A stretch of DNA of 40,615 nt from Deltaproteobacteria bacterium (GCA_029262415.1 JAJCZL010000002.1:1-40615), one strand, 5' to 3'. Positions 8,971 to 17,063 are shown, counted from the stretch's first letter. Notes: generated by a model from the sequence alone, not told the origin. Program-made: numbers and translations.

Positions 8971-9945
8971 CTAGCTGCCGAATCGTCGCTGGAGTAGAGC
9001 TTTGACAGTATCGCGTTTCGCCACGAGTACGCACTGGAACTCATCCAAGCACGCCCAGCGTACATCGCGACTCTGTAGGGTCGCGACCACCTCTTCAGCC
9101 TCGAGCAACAAGATCGAAAGCCGCGTCATCGCATGGCCGTGGCCGGTGCCTTGCGGCAGATTGGGCCGGCCCAGAGCGAGGTCTACCCGCGTATCCTTGC
9201 CGGTCTCGGCCATGGTCATGACTTCGTCTTTAAAGTCGTCGAGAATCTGGTAGGAAAGCCCCCACAGGGTCGCAAGCTCGTCAAGTCCGTCCAACACCGC
9301 TCGGTCCGCGCCGCCGTCTAAAGCCGGAAGGAGGAGCGGCAAACGGATGAGAGGCACGGTTTTCGCCGCGGCGATCTTTAACACTGCGCCTTCTCCTCCT
9401 TGCCGCTGTGCAAAGCGTAAGTCGAGAGCCTGACCGCCGACCACACCGGCTGCACCTAGACACGCAGAGACAGTTTGCGCGGCGACCGCTACGTTGGCGC
9501 GCGGAAGCCCGGCGATATAGCGCCAGATCAAGGTGTAGGCTTGGTTGATGAAAGCGAGAGATCCAAGAATCGTCGAGGCTTCTCCGTAAATAAGGTGAGC
9601 GCAGGTGCGTCCGCGCCGCTCACTCGCATCGTCCATACTCGGTAAATCGTCGAGAAGAAGAGACGCGGTGTGAAAGTACTCGATCGCGATGGCCATCTCG
9701 CCGCCGCGCTCGCTCGCGATTCCCATATACGCCGCGATTCTGAAAGCCAGCATCGCACGTGCGAGACTGCCGGGGTTCTCCAAAGTGCTCTGCACCACCC
9801 CTCGCAAGGAAGACTCGGTGTCCTGCGGCATCGCAAGGAGCGTTCGATACCTTTCGGCCAAATAAGCTCGATCATCGAATGCCGCGGCCGGATACTCCGA
9901 GCCGAGGCCGGCGCGGGTCGAGAGCGAGGCCAGCGCGGCGCTCAC
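8971..9945 (-). CDS. Polyprenyl diphosphate synthase (GGPP/FPP synthase-like)
   Basis: A 324-residue all-helical prenyltransferase that condenses isopentenyl diphosphate with an allylic diphosphate. The first aspartate-rich motif is DDLPSMDD, followed by the conserved RRGR arginines; the second is YQILDDFKD. Both bind magnesium-diphosphate. The four residues between DD and D in the first motif are typical of bacterial short-chain (type II FPP/GGPP) enzymes, so product length is uncertain. GTG at 9945 is chosen because it overlaps the YceI stop (GTGA) and gives the normal family length; the open frame extends to 10056. In this operon, with a MenA-like enzyme encoded divergently, supply of a quinone side chain or another isoprenoid is likely. 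Confidence 0.88.
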   Translation of the reverse strand: MSAALASLSTRAGLGSEYPAAAFDDRAYLAERYRTLLAMPQDTESSLRGVVQSTLENPGSLARAMLAFRIAAYMGIASERGGEMAIAIEYFHTASLLLDDLPSMDDASERRGRTCAHLIYGEASTILGSLAFINQAYTLIWRYIAGLPRANVAVAAQTVSACLGAAGVVGGQALDLRFAQRQGGEGAVLKIAAAKTVPLIRLPLLLPALDGGADRAVLDGLDELATLWGLSYQILDDFKDEVMTMAETGKDTRVDLALGRPNLPQGTGHGHAMTRLSILLLEAEEVVATLQSRDVRWACLDEFQCVLVAKRDTVKALLQRRFGS

Positions 9946-10586
9946 GACCCCATCGCCTCGGAGGGAATCGGCGCAACGGTTCCCGTTACTTCGATCTGCA
10001 CCGACACGGTGTCGGATACTTTTAGAAACCAGATACTCGGGTCGTGCATACCCCACGCAAGAAAGGGGATATCCAGCGTGGACGAAGCTCCGAGCCCGGC
10101 TCCTTTCAGGCTGACGACGGTGGGCAGTACAACAGGATGGTCGGCGCCGTGGATCGAGATGACGCCGTGGAGCTGCACATGACTGGTCGCGTCGGCGAGT
10201 ATCTCGCCCTCTACGCGCCGTGGCTCGAATACGATCAGCGGATACTTCTCGCTCTCGAGGACCTCACGGTGCATCGCCTTGTCGCGGCTCCCGTTGCCGG
10301 TGCCAACCTTGTCGGCTTCTACAACGATACGACCCGAGGCCAGACCGGTGACGGGATCGATGCGCATCGATCCCTCGCTGACCAGGGCGGTGCCGTGCAC
10401 CGTATGACCGGTTGCCTTTAGGGAAAATGTGATCGCCGTCCGCACCGAATCGATCTCGAGCGTATACTCGGCGTCGGCGGCAGCGGCGTGCGAAGCCAGG
10501 CCTAAACCCCAAATCGCACCCACCGTTGCCACGATCAGTGCACGGCTCAGCCACACCCCGTTTGCTCGTCTGTAAGCTTTAAACAT
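9942..10586 (-). CDS. YceI-family periplasmic polyisoprenoid-binding-type protein
   Basis: A 214-residue secreted lipocalin-like protein. The N-terminus is a signal peptide ending near SHAAA-AD. The mature domain shows the YceI pattern: YTLEIDSVRTAITFSLKATGHTVHGTA, SRDKAMHREVLESEKYPLIVF, and DPSIWFLKVSDTVSVQIEVTG. Family members bind long-chain isoprenoids or quinone-like molecules in a beta-barrel pocket. ATG at 10586 is preferred over a GTG 15 nt upstream because AGGTGAGG (10596-10603) is well placed for it. It is the first gene of the operon and overlaps the polyprenyl synthase start by 3 nt, which supports a role in carrying an isoprenoid made by the pathway. The ligand itself is inferred. 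Confidence 0.87.
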   Translation of the reverse strand: MFKAYRRANGVWLSRALIVATVGAIWGLGLASHAAAADAEYTLEIDSVRTAITFSLKATGHTVHGTALVSEGSMRIDPVTGLASGRIVVEADKVGTGNGSRDKAMHREVLESEKYPLIVFEPRRVEGEILADATSHVQLHGVISIHGADHPVVLPTVVSLKGAGLGASSTLDIPFLAWGMHDPSIWFLKVSDTVSVQIEVTGTVAPIPSEAMGS

Positions 10587-10595
10587 ATTTGGTTT

Positions 10596-10603
10596 CCTCA
10601 CCT
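10596..10603 (-). promoter_or_regulatory. Shine-Dalgarno site deciding the YceI start
   Basis: Read on the minus strand this is AGGTGAGG, 9 nt before ATG at 10586. The longer open frame starts with the GTG inside this site, so the ribosome-binding site supports the shorter protein. Confidence 0.6.
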
Positions 10604-10806
10604 GTTCGTTTCCGGTTCATCGGTAGTATTTGCAAGAAACGGACCGGAGAGAATGGCGCGGGCCTCAGGCGAAAACACCGCACGCAGCACCTGCGTGCGG
10701 GTGTGGCCTGCAGATAGTTGCAGTGCGAGTGCAAAGTCTAGCGGTCCTTGGTTCACCAGAACAATTGAAGACAGCAGAGGTCTCGACTACACAGAGCTTA
10801 TACCTT
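10604..10806. other. Divergent intergenic region between YceI and MenA-like genes
   Basis: About 200 bp separate the two divergent units and should hold both promoters. The MenA frame is open through most of it (from 10630), but the translated N-terminus there is Cys/Pro-rich and unlike the family. I saw no convincing paired -35/-10 boxes or strong inverted repeat. Confidence 0.4.
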
Positions 10807-11679
10807 GTGAGCATCCCGTTCCATACATGGCTGGCAGCGGCGCGGCCGCGCACCCTATCGGCATCGATTGTCCCGGTTGCCTTGGGAGTCTCATTGGCGA
10901 TCCGCAGTGGAGTATTTCGGCCGTGGGTTGCAGCGATGACTTTGACTATGGCGCTGCTGATCCAGATCGGTACCAACTTGGCCAACGACTACTACGACTT
11001 CGTCCGCGGAGCCGACGGGGACGACCGCCTCGGCCCCGAACGTGCAACCCAATCGGGCGTGATCCCAGCAACGACGGTTCGCAACGCCGCGTTCATGGTC
11101 CTGGCAGCAGCGGCGCTGTGCAGCGCGAGCCTGGTCGCAATCGGCGGAATACCAATCCTCGTCATCGGCATAGCCTCGATCGTCTCCGCCCTCGCGTACA
11201 CCGCCGGGCCTTATCCACTCGCCTACCACGGCTTCGGCGACCTGTTCGTGTTCGTCTTCTTCGGACCTGTGGCGGTTTGCGGGACTTATTACCTGCAAAC
11301 GGCGAACTTCCACGCCGGCGTGGCCGCCGCGTCACTGCCTGTCGCGGCGCTGGCCGCCGCTATCATGGCGGTCAACAATCTGCGCGACATCGCGACCGAC
11401 TCGCGTGCGGGAAAGAACACCCTCGCAGTCCGCATCGGTGACAGGGCAACGCGAGCGCAATACGTCGTGCTCGTGGTATTTGCGTTTGTTGTGCAGTCGA
11501 TGCTGGCGATACGTTTCGGCGTAAGGTTCGCCGTTCCGCTGCTGGTGCTGCCCTTGGCTGCCTTTGAAACCGCGTTGCTGTTACGGCGCGAAGGAGCCGC
11601 ACTCAACTCGAGCCTGGGCGGAACCGCCCGCCTTCTCCTGGTCTTCGGTATCGCTGCGGTAGGAGGCCTCATTTATTGA
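10807..11679 (+). CDS. menA: 1,4-dihydroxy-2-naphthoate polyprenyltransferase-like (MenA, UbiA superfamily)
   Basis: An integral-membrane prenyltransferase of about 290 residues with 8-9 TM helices. It attaches a polyprenyl chain to an aromatic ring, in MenA to 1,4-dihydroxy-2-naphthoate for menaquinone. The opening HTWLAAARPRTLSASIVPV, the first aspartate motif NLANDYYDFVRGADGDDR and the second motif NNLRDIATDSRAGKNTLAVRIG are typical of MenA rather than UbiA. GTG at 10807 gives the usual family length; the frame is open back to 10630, so the start is uncertain. The end overlaps the TTG start of the porin gene by 4 nt. The divergent polyprenyl synthase could supply its isoprenoid substrate. 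Other quinone prenylations are possible. Confidence 0.83.
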   Translation: MSIPFHTWLAAARPRTLSASIVPVALGVSLAIRSGVFRPWVAAMTLTMALLIQIGTNLANDYYDFVRGADGDDRLGPERATQSGVIPATTVRNAAFMVLAAAALCSASLVAIGGIPILVIGIASIVSALAYTAGPYPLAYHGFGDLFVFVFFGPVAVCGTYYLQTANFHAGVAAASLPVAALAAAIMAVNNLRDIATDSRAGKNTLAVRIGDRATRAQYVVLVVFAFVVQSMLAIRFGVRFAVPLLVLPLAAFETALLLRREGAALNSSLGGTARLLLVFGIAAVGGLIY

Positions 11680-12707
11680 TTGTTCTACGCGTTTCTCGCG
11701 GCACGGTACTGCTGGCAGCCGGGCTGCTGATGACCGCGCAGCTCTTGGCGGCAACCGCCGCGTTGGGCGAGACGCTCGACTACGAGCCGGGCCGCGGGCT
11801 ACGTCTTGCCGACGGCGCACTCACCGTCGGCGGCTACCTCTCGGTCGCGGCCGAAGCCCTGGATGAGAGCCGCAACCACCTCGCCGTCGAAGACGTAAGT
11901 ATCCTCGTCACCTACCAAACCAGCGAACACCTATCGTTCTTCGGTGAGTTCGAATTGGAGGACTCGATCGAGGTCGACAGTGGAGGCTTTGGCACCGGCG
12001 ACGACGTTTTCGAACTCGAACGATTGTACGCGGAGTACGAGTCCAGCCCGCGCCTTCGCCTCCGAGCCGGACAGATGCTGACCACATTTGGGATCTGGAA
12101 CCTGATCCACGCCGAGCCGCTGGTCTGGACAACTTCACGCCCGATCGCCACCGAGAGATTTTTCGATACGGCGACAACAGGTATCCAAATCGATAGCCCG
12201 TTTGATCTCGGCGGCTTTGACCTGACCGCAACCGCCTACCTCCAGCCGGGCGACCAGTTCGACAACCCGCAAGGCGCGCAACAAGCACACACCGCGGCCG
12301 GAGGTCGCTTACGTCTCGGCAACGGCGATCGTTGGCACTTAGGCACATCCGCGGTGAGATTTCACGACGAGGTCGACAAACGCTGGGAGAACACTGCCGG
12401 AATCGATTTCGCGCATCGAACCCGCCGCTGGGAGTTTGCCGCCGAAGCGGCGGCAAACAACGGTGGATCCGCACCGACAACTTGGGGTGCCTACTTCCAG
12501 GCCGTCTACCACACCGACGCCGAAATCCACCCTGTAGTGCGGATCGAGCATGTCGAACTGGACGGAACCCGCGGCACCCCGCTGATCGTCGGCGTTGCCT
12601 ACAAGCCCGCGTCCAACATCGTGTTCAAACTCGAAGGAGTGATCGGAACCCGTGGATTGGGAGTCGGAGGAAACGGCCCATTAGCGTCCGTCAACGTCCT
12701 TTTTTAG
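11676..12707 (+). CDS. Outer-membrane porin-like beta-barrel protein
   Basis: A 343-residue secreted protein. The TTG start overlaps the MenA stop by 4 nt. Residues 1-31 are a signal peptide (hydrophobic run LLAAGLLMTAQLLAATAALG). The rest is alternating beta strands with acidic and aromatic girdle residues, including YLSVAAEALDE, FFGEFELEDS, RLRLRAGQMLTTFGIW and GVAYKPASNIVFKLEGVIGT, ending in VNVLF with the terminal Phe used by the BAM machinery. The pattern (GQ-LTTFG-WN, RP) resembles porins that sit beside PstS-like proteins. The next gene overlaps it and encodes a phosphate-binding-like protein, so anion uptake is a plausible but unproven role. Confidence 0.72.
   Translation: MIVLRVSRGTVLLAAGLLMTAQLLAATAALGETLDYEPGRGLRLADGALTVGGYLSVAAEALDESRNHLAVEDVSILVTYQTSEHLSFFGEFELEDSIEVDSGGFGTGDDVFELERLYAEYESSPRLRLRAGQMLTTFGIWNLIHAEPLVWTTSRPIATERFFDTATTGIQIDSPFDLGGFDLTATAYLQPGDQFDNPQGAQQAHTAAGGRLRLGNGDRWHLGTSAVRFHDEVDKRWENTAGIDFAHRTRRWEFAAEAAANNGGSAPTTWGAYFQAVYHTDAEIHPVVRIEHVELDGTRGTPLIVGVAYKPASNIVFKLEGVIGTRGLGVGGNGPLASVNVLF
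12666..12670 (+). promoter_or_regulatory. Shine-Dalgarno site supporting an ATT start
   Basis: GGAGG lies 9 nt before ATT at 12680. It is the only good ribosome-binding site near the beginning of the PstS-like frame and so supports unusual ATT initiation. Confidence 0.5.
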
Positions 12708-13153
12708 CGGCTCTGGCCTGCGCCTTGGTCGGGGGCGCGCTACTGATTGTGCCGAGTCCGGCGACCGGAGACGCCGCTGCCGACCCTCGCGCGTTCGTCG
12801 TCATTGTCCATCCCTCCAACCCAACCGCCGCGATCACACGGACGGAACTCGAACGTATTTTCCGCCGCTCGCGACGCTTTTGGCAGCACGGCGGCAAGAT
12901 CGTTCCTCTCAATCTGCCGTTCGGGCTGCCCGCTCGTATCGGCTTTTCGCGTACCGTGCTTCGTTCCACGGACGCTGAACTGGTGACATTCTGGAATCGA
13001 CAGTACTTTCAAGGCGTGCTGCCTCCCGCGGTTCTTCATTCAGTCGAAGCCGTCCTCGAGTTCGTTGCGGGAACGCCTACGGCGATCGCCTATGTACCGG
13101 CTGGTCGCGAAAACCGCGGCGTAAGAACCGTCAGGGTCGAGTCCGATGAGTAG
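12680..13153 (+). CDS. PstS-like periplasmic substrate-binding protein, apparent ATT start
   Basis: A roughly 157-residue secreted protein of the short PstS-like family: FVVIVHPSNP, ITRTELERIFRRSRRFWQHGGKIVPLNLP, FSRTVLRSTDAELVTFWNRQYFQG, GTPTAIAYVPAG. The family resembles a truncated phosphate-binding domain. No ATG, GTG or TTG lies in frame near the expected N-terminus. ATT at 12680 is preceded by GGAGG (12666-12670, 9 nt spacing) and yields a perfect signal peptide (basic RQR followed by a hydrophobic core). TTG at 12725 would remove the positive residues and half of the core. The gene overlaps the porin by 28 nt in another frame. It may act as an input protein for the downstream sensor kinase (inference). 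Confidence 0.7.
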   Translation: MSVRQRPFLAALACALVGGALLIVPSPATGDAAADPRAFVVIVHPSNPTAAITRTELERIFRRSRRFWQHGGKIVPLNLPFGLPARIGFSRTVLRSTDAELVTFWNRQYFQGVLPPAVLHSVEAVLEFVAGTPTAIAYVPAGRENRGVRTVRVESDE

Positions 13154-13180
13154 CAGTAAACATCGCGCGAGACTGCGACA

Positions 13181-14872
13181 ATGATTCGACCAACCCGCTC
13201 GATCAGATCCAAGCTACTCGCGTTTGTCGGCGCCCTGATCGCCTGTTCGACACTCGCAAGCGCTCTGTTGGTTTATAACTATTCACGCGATCTGCTGGAG
13301 CCGCGCCTGACCGCGCAACTGGCGGACACGGTTGCATATTTCAAAGCGGATATTGAAGGCTCTCTGCGTGTTCACGGACAGAACCTGAATACCTGGGCAC
13401 GGCTCGGCTTGATGCGTGAGTTGGTTGTCACCGACATTGACAAGACGGTTTCGGCGTTCCTTCTCCAGCTCCAGACCGACTACGACAGCTACGCGGAGAT
13501 CTCCGCCTACGGCCGCGACGGTGTATGCATAGCATCAAGCTCTCCCGCGCGCATAGGGATTCGAGACCCGCGCGCCGCAGTCATCGGCACCGCTAACCAC
13601 ATCGACGTCGAAACTGTTAGCGCGGACGACGGTACACTGAGTGTCGTGCTCGCCGCTACGATTCCCGATCCGGACCAAGAACGTACGCAGATCGGCTCGC
13701 TGCGTGCTGTGCTACACCCCCGGGTCTTCGCGTCCTTCGTCGCGCCGAGGTCTGAACACCGGGGAATCTCCGTACGCCTAGCAGACGGTGGTGGGCACAC
13801 GATCGCAGGCCGGCTTGCTCCGCCCGACGTCGCAGCGTTCGTCGAGAGCGCTGCGATCGAACTCGGTTCCGGCCCCGCCTGGCGTATAACCGCAGCGATG
13901 CCCCGTGAGATGGTGGCCGCGCCGATTCGGGCGTTACGAAACCGCGTGTTCGCAATCGGCGCGGCTGTTACGTTGCTCGGGCTTGTTCTCGCAGCGCTGT
14001 TGTCGGCGAGCCTGACTCGTCCGATCAACGAACTGACTCTTACAACCTCGCGCATCGCCTCGACCGGTGTTCTCGAAGCGATCCCCGCTACGCTTTCCAC
14101 TGATGAGGTCGGCGACCTGACCCGTTCGTTCCAAACCATGGTCGACAACCTCAGCGCCGCACGTGAGAAGCTCGTCCAGTCTGCAAAGCTGGCGCTGCTC
14201 GGCGAAATGTCGGCGGGACTCGCGCACGAAGTCCGCACCCCGCTCGGCATCGTGCGAAACGCCGCGCAGCTGCTGCAGCGACGCATGCAACGCTCCGGCG
14301 ACAAGGAGGGCGTGGAATTCGCCGGCTTTATCTGCGAGGAGACGGACAGGCTCAATGCCGTCGTCACCGACATGCTCGACGTCGCCCGTCCGGCCGCCAC
14401 CGAGAAATCCCCGACCGACACCATCGCTGTCGTTGAACGCGCAGCCGCGTTCCTTGAATCTCACGCGGAAACCGCCGGAGTCCGCGTGTTAACGCAAGCG
14501 GAGTCGCCGGTCGCTGAGATCATCGCTGACGGCAATCAGGTTTACCAAGCCGTGCTCAACCTGCTACTCAACGCTATCCAAGCCTGCCGACGCGACGGCG
14601 TCGTAACCGTGCGAATACGTAACCACCAAGACGGGGTAGAGGTACAGATCCGGGACACCGGATGCGGGATCCCCGAAGAACTCTGCGATCACCTGTTCGC
14701 ACCGTTCACAACCCGGCGCGACGGCGGCATTGGGCTGGGGCTCGCGATTGTTGCACGTATCGTCGAGGCCCATTCCGGCACCGTTACCGCCGCAGCCGGA
14801 GACCATGGCGGCAGTGTATTCACGATGTGGCTGCCGACCGGCAAAGCCTCCGAACACGGAGCGGCAAAATGA
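13181..14872 (+). CDS. Sensor histidine kinase with periplasmic domain and HAMP
   Basis: A 563-residue transmembrane kinase. TM1 is at about 12-32, a Cache-like periplasmic sensor domain at about 35-250, TM2 at about 256-277, and a HAMP domain at 278-330. The HisKA domain has the H-box GLAHEVRTPLG with phospho-acceptor H349. The HATPase_c domain has the N-box (LNLLLNAIQA, N460/N464), DTGCGIP (D492) and GGIGLGLAI (518-522). All catalytic motifs are intact. The stop overlaps the ATG of the NtrC-type regulator by 3 nt, so the two are a cognate pair. It follows the porin and PstS-like genes, suggesting it senses a periplasmic anion or redox signal; no ligand can be deduced. Confidence 0.92.
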   Translation: MIRPTRSIRSKLLAFVGALIACSTLASALLVYNYSRDLLEPRLTAQLADTVAYFKADIEGSLRVHGQNLNTWARLGLMRELVVTDIDKTVSAFLLQLQTDYDSYAEISAYGRDGVCIASSSPARIGIRDPRAAVIGTANHIDVETVSADDGTLSVVLAATIPDPDQERTQIGSLRAVLHPRVFASFVAPRSEHRGISVRLADGGGHTIAGRLAPPDVAAFVESAAIELGSGPAWRITAAMPREMVAAPIRALRNRVFAIGAAVTLLGLVLAALLSASLTRPINELTLTTSRIASTGVLEAIPATLSTDEVGDLTRSFQTMVDNLSAAREKLVQSAKLALLGEMSAGLAHEVRTPLGIVRNAAQLLQRRMQRSGDKEGVEFAGFICEETDRLNAVVTDMLDVARPAATEKSPTDTIAVVERAAAFLESHAETAGVRVLTQAESPVAEIIADGNQVYQAVLNLLLNAIQACRRDGVVTVRIRNHQDGVEVQIRDTGCGIPEELCDHLFAPFTTRRDGGIGLGLAIVARIVEAHSGTVTAAAGDHGGSVFTMWLPTGKASEHGAAK

Positions 14873-16263
14873 AGTTCGAAGAGCGGAACAATACCACCGT
14901 ACTCGTGGTTGATGACGAGGAGCGCATCAGACGCCTGATTTCGACTGCACTGAAAGAGCGCGGCTACACCGTAGTAACCGCTGCCGACGGGGCATCCGCC
15001 CGTGCGTTAATCGACGAATCGTTCGCGGTGGTACTGACTGACATCAAGATGCCGGGCCAGGACGGGCTCTCCGTACTTGCGAGAGTTACCGAGCTCAACC
15101 TCGACATCCCGGTTATTCTCATGACCGCTTTCGCCAGCGTCGACAGCGCGGTCGCAGCAATGAAAGCCGGGGCGTACGACTACATCGCCAAACCGTTTAA
15201 CCTCGATGAACTCGAGTTGATTGTCGGGCGCGCCGTTGAACAGCGTCTGCTGGAACGTGAGCATTCTTACCTTGTCGAGTCGGCGCGTACGGCGCTCGAC
15301 CAGATTGTAGGGAGCTCGCCGGCGATACGGGCTCTCAAGGAGAGCATCGCTAGAGTTGCCGTATCGAGAGCGCCGGTGCTCGTCACCGGCGAGACCGGCA
15401 GCGGCAAAGAGCTGGTCGCGCGCGCCATTCACTGCCTGAAAAAACCCCCTCAAGGATTGCTGGTACCGGTCAACTGCGCGGCTATCCCGGGCGACTTGCT
15501 TGAAAGCGAACTCTTCGGTCACGCCAGGGGCGGTTTTACCGGGGCGAACCAGTCCAGAGTCGGAAAGTTCGAACTCGCAAACGGCGGTACTTTGCTGCTC
15601 GATGAGATCGGCGACATGAGCACCGACCTGCAATCGAAGCTCTTGCGGGTTCTCGAAGACGGCACCTTCGAACGCATCGGCAGCAACACGCAGATGACAA
15701 GCTCTGCGCGCATCGTGTCTGCCACCAACCGCGACCTCGCTGCGATGATCGCGACCAACGAATTCCGTGGCGATCTCTACTACCGACTCAACGTTCTCAA
15801 TATCAGCGTCCCTCCGCTACGCGAGAGAAGTGACGACATCGCGGCACTGACCGCGCATTTTCTCGCATCCAGTGCCCGCGACGCAAAGCTCCGTGTTCCC
15901 GAACTCGACGAGGATTCGATCAGCCTGCTGCAATCATACGACTGGCCGGGCAACGTACGAGAACTGCGCAACGTCTGCGAGCGCCTGATCGTCCTATTCG
16001 ATCGATCGACCTCATGCGCCGACACCATCGCCCATCTCCTCGACACGCCGACCAGCGTTCCAAGCCAAACGATGGATGGGGCACCAACCCTCGATTCGAT
16101 CGCGACGCCGTTACTGGCCGATGCCGTCACCAAAGCGGAATCGCGCGCGATACGCGATGCCCTGGAGCAAACCGACGATAACAAGCCGGCCGCCGCGCAG
16201 CTGCTCGGCATCAGCGAGCGCACACTATGGTACAAGCTGAAGAAACTACGTAGATCGGAATGA
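14869..16263 (+). CDS. NtrC-type sigma-54-dependent response regulator with GGFTGA loop
   Basis: A 464-residue regulator. The receiver domain (10-125) has acidic D15/D16 and phospho-site D58 in LTDIKMPGQDG. The AAA+ sigma-54 interaction domain (about 147-380) has Walker A GETGSGKE (K180), Walker B LLLDEIGD (D245/E246) and an arginine-finger region YYRLNVLNISVPPLRER. A C-terminal Fis-type helix-turn-helix ends the protein (PAAAQLLGISERTLWYKLKKL). The sigma-54-contacting loop reads GGFTGA (221-226) instead of GAFTGA; the key F and T are kept, so activation of sigma-54 promoters should still be possible. ATG at 14869 overlaps the kinase stop; the frame is open upstream but lies inside the kinase gene. 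No target promoter was identified. Confidence 0.92.
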   Translation: MKFEERNNTTVLVVDDEERIRRLISTALKERGYTVVTAADGASARALIDESFAVVLTDIKMPGQDGLSVLARVTELNLDIPVILMTAFASVDSAVAAMKAGAYDYIAKPFNLDELELIVGRAVEQRLLEREHSYLVESARTALDQIVGSSPAIRALKESIARVAVSRAPVLVTGETGSGKELVARAIHCLKKPPQGLLVPVNCAAIPGDLLESELFGHARGGFTGANQSRVGKFELANGGTLLLDEIGDMSTDLQSKLLRVLEDGTFERIGSNTQMTSSARIVSATNRDLAAMIATNEFRGDLYYRLNVLNISVPPLRERSDDIAALTAHFLASSARDAKLRVPELDEDSISLLQSYDWPGNVRELRNVCERLIVLFDRSTSCADTIAHLLDTPTSVPSQTMDGAPTLDSIATPLLADAVTKAESRAIRDALEQTDDNKPAAAQLLGISERTLWYKLKKLRRSE

Positions 16264-16278
16264 AGCGAAGTATTTTTC

Positions 16279-17034
16279 TCAGCCCGCACCGATCCGGCTA
16301 TGGCTCCAGTTGTCCACGCCGGTACATATGCAGCCAAATGTATTACAGAACTCCCAGTCGATGTCGCCCCCGAATGCATTCCCGGAAGGGTTAACATCCA
16401 GTATTCCCGTAAAGAACGTAGTGCCTCCATCTTCGAACTGGTTGTACGAAATAGAAACGGTGCAACCGATGCGCCTGATCATCAGCTGGTTGAACGGAAG
16501 TTGCGGCGACACCACCGTGATCGTGCCGTCGGCGGATTCCGACAGAGTGATCGACAGGTTAGTGGGCGGACCGAGGCCGTCGCCGCAGTTCTCACTGACC
16601 TCGGTAACGGTCAGGAACCAGGTCCCAGTGATATCGATACCGGGGCATGCAGGCATCGTCGTAGTCGTGCTCGTAGTCGTAGTCGTGGCAGTGGTAGTGG
16701 TAGTGGTAGTGGTAGTGGTAGTGGTAGTGGTCGGTACGCCACACGAAACGCAATCGAGGGTCACCGGCTGGCCGACACCGAATTGGAGGATCCGTAGACC
16801 GTCTGTCGCGGCAACGCCGCCCGACCTGTCGACATCGCAGACACACAAGGCGCAGGTGGTCGAACCGACCGCCGCGCGTAGCGCGATCGAAGCGTCAGTT
16901 GCGGTACGGTTGCTGTCGTCGTTCGCGTCTCCGCACAGGGTCTGTGCGTGTGCACACTGCCCGCTAACGGCAAATAGCACAGCCAGTGCAGACGAATAGT
17001 AGATTGATGCACGCTTCGACTGGGCGGTTTGCAT
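16279..17034 (-). CDS. Secreted dockerin-like repeat protein with poly-threonine linker
   Basis: A 251-residue exported protein. The signal peptide ends near CAHAQ. Two dockerin-like EF-hand segments follow (CGDANDDSNRTATDASIALRAAVG and CDVDRSGGVAATDGLRILQFGVG), each with Ca-binding-type Asp/Asn positions and flanked by Cys pairs. A Thr-rich linker of about 30 residues comes next, with an uninterrupted run of 14 Thr. The C-terminal domain of about 120 residues (ITGTWFLTVTEVSENCG, six Cys) is beta-rich and resembles lipocalin-like or secreted repeat domains. GGAGG precedes the ATG. Such Cys-flanked dockerin-like repeats with TTT linkers are common in surface proteins of some uncultured deltaproteobacterial lineages. 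The function is unknown; extracellular attachment or display is likely. Confidence 0.8.
   Translation of the reverse strand: MQTAQSKRASIYYSSALAVLFAVSGQCAHAQTLCGDANDDSNRTATDASIALRAAVGSTTCALCVCDVDRSGGVAATDGLRILQFGVGQPVTLDCVSCGVPTTTTTTTTTTTTTTATTTTTSTTTTMPACPGIDITGTWFLTVTEVSENCGDGLGPPTNLSITLSESADGTITVVSPQLPFNQLMIRRIGCTVSISYNQFEDGGTTFFTGILDVNPSGNAFGGDIDWEFCNTFGCICTGVDNWSHSRIGAG
16656..16731. repeat. Tandem hexanucleotide repeat encoding the poly-Thr linker
   Basis: The plus strand shows GTGGTA repeated with no error from 16691 to 16730 (about 6.7 copies), preceded by imperfect GTAGTC-like units from 16656. On the coding (minus) strand it encodes alternating ACC/ACT threonine codons. Such a tract is prone to slippage, and gains or losses of whole units stay in frame. 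Confidence 0.85.
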
Positions 17035-17063
17035 ACGTCCTCCATACCCCCGGGTGCGCTGCG

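Noticed and set aside
12332-12679. Long N-terminal extension of the PstS-like frame
   Set aside because: It lies in another frame inside the porin gene, has Arg/Pro-rich shadow composition, and would bury the signal peptide.
16656-16731. Tandem repeats as a CRISPR or minisatellite array
   Set aside because: The repeat is a six-nt coding unit for threonine, with no spacers.
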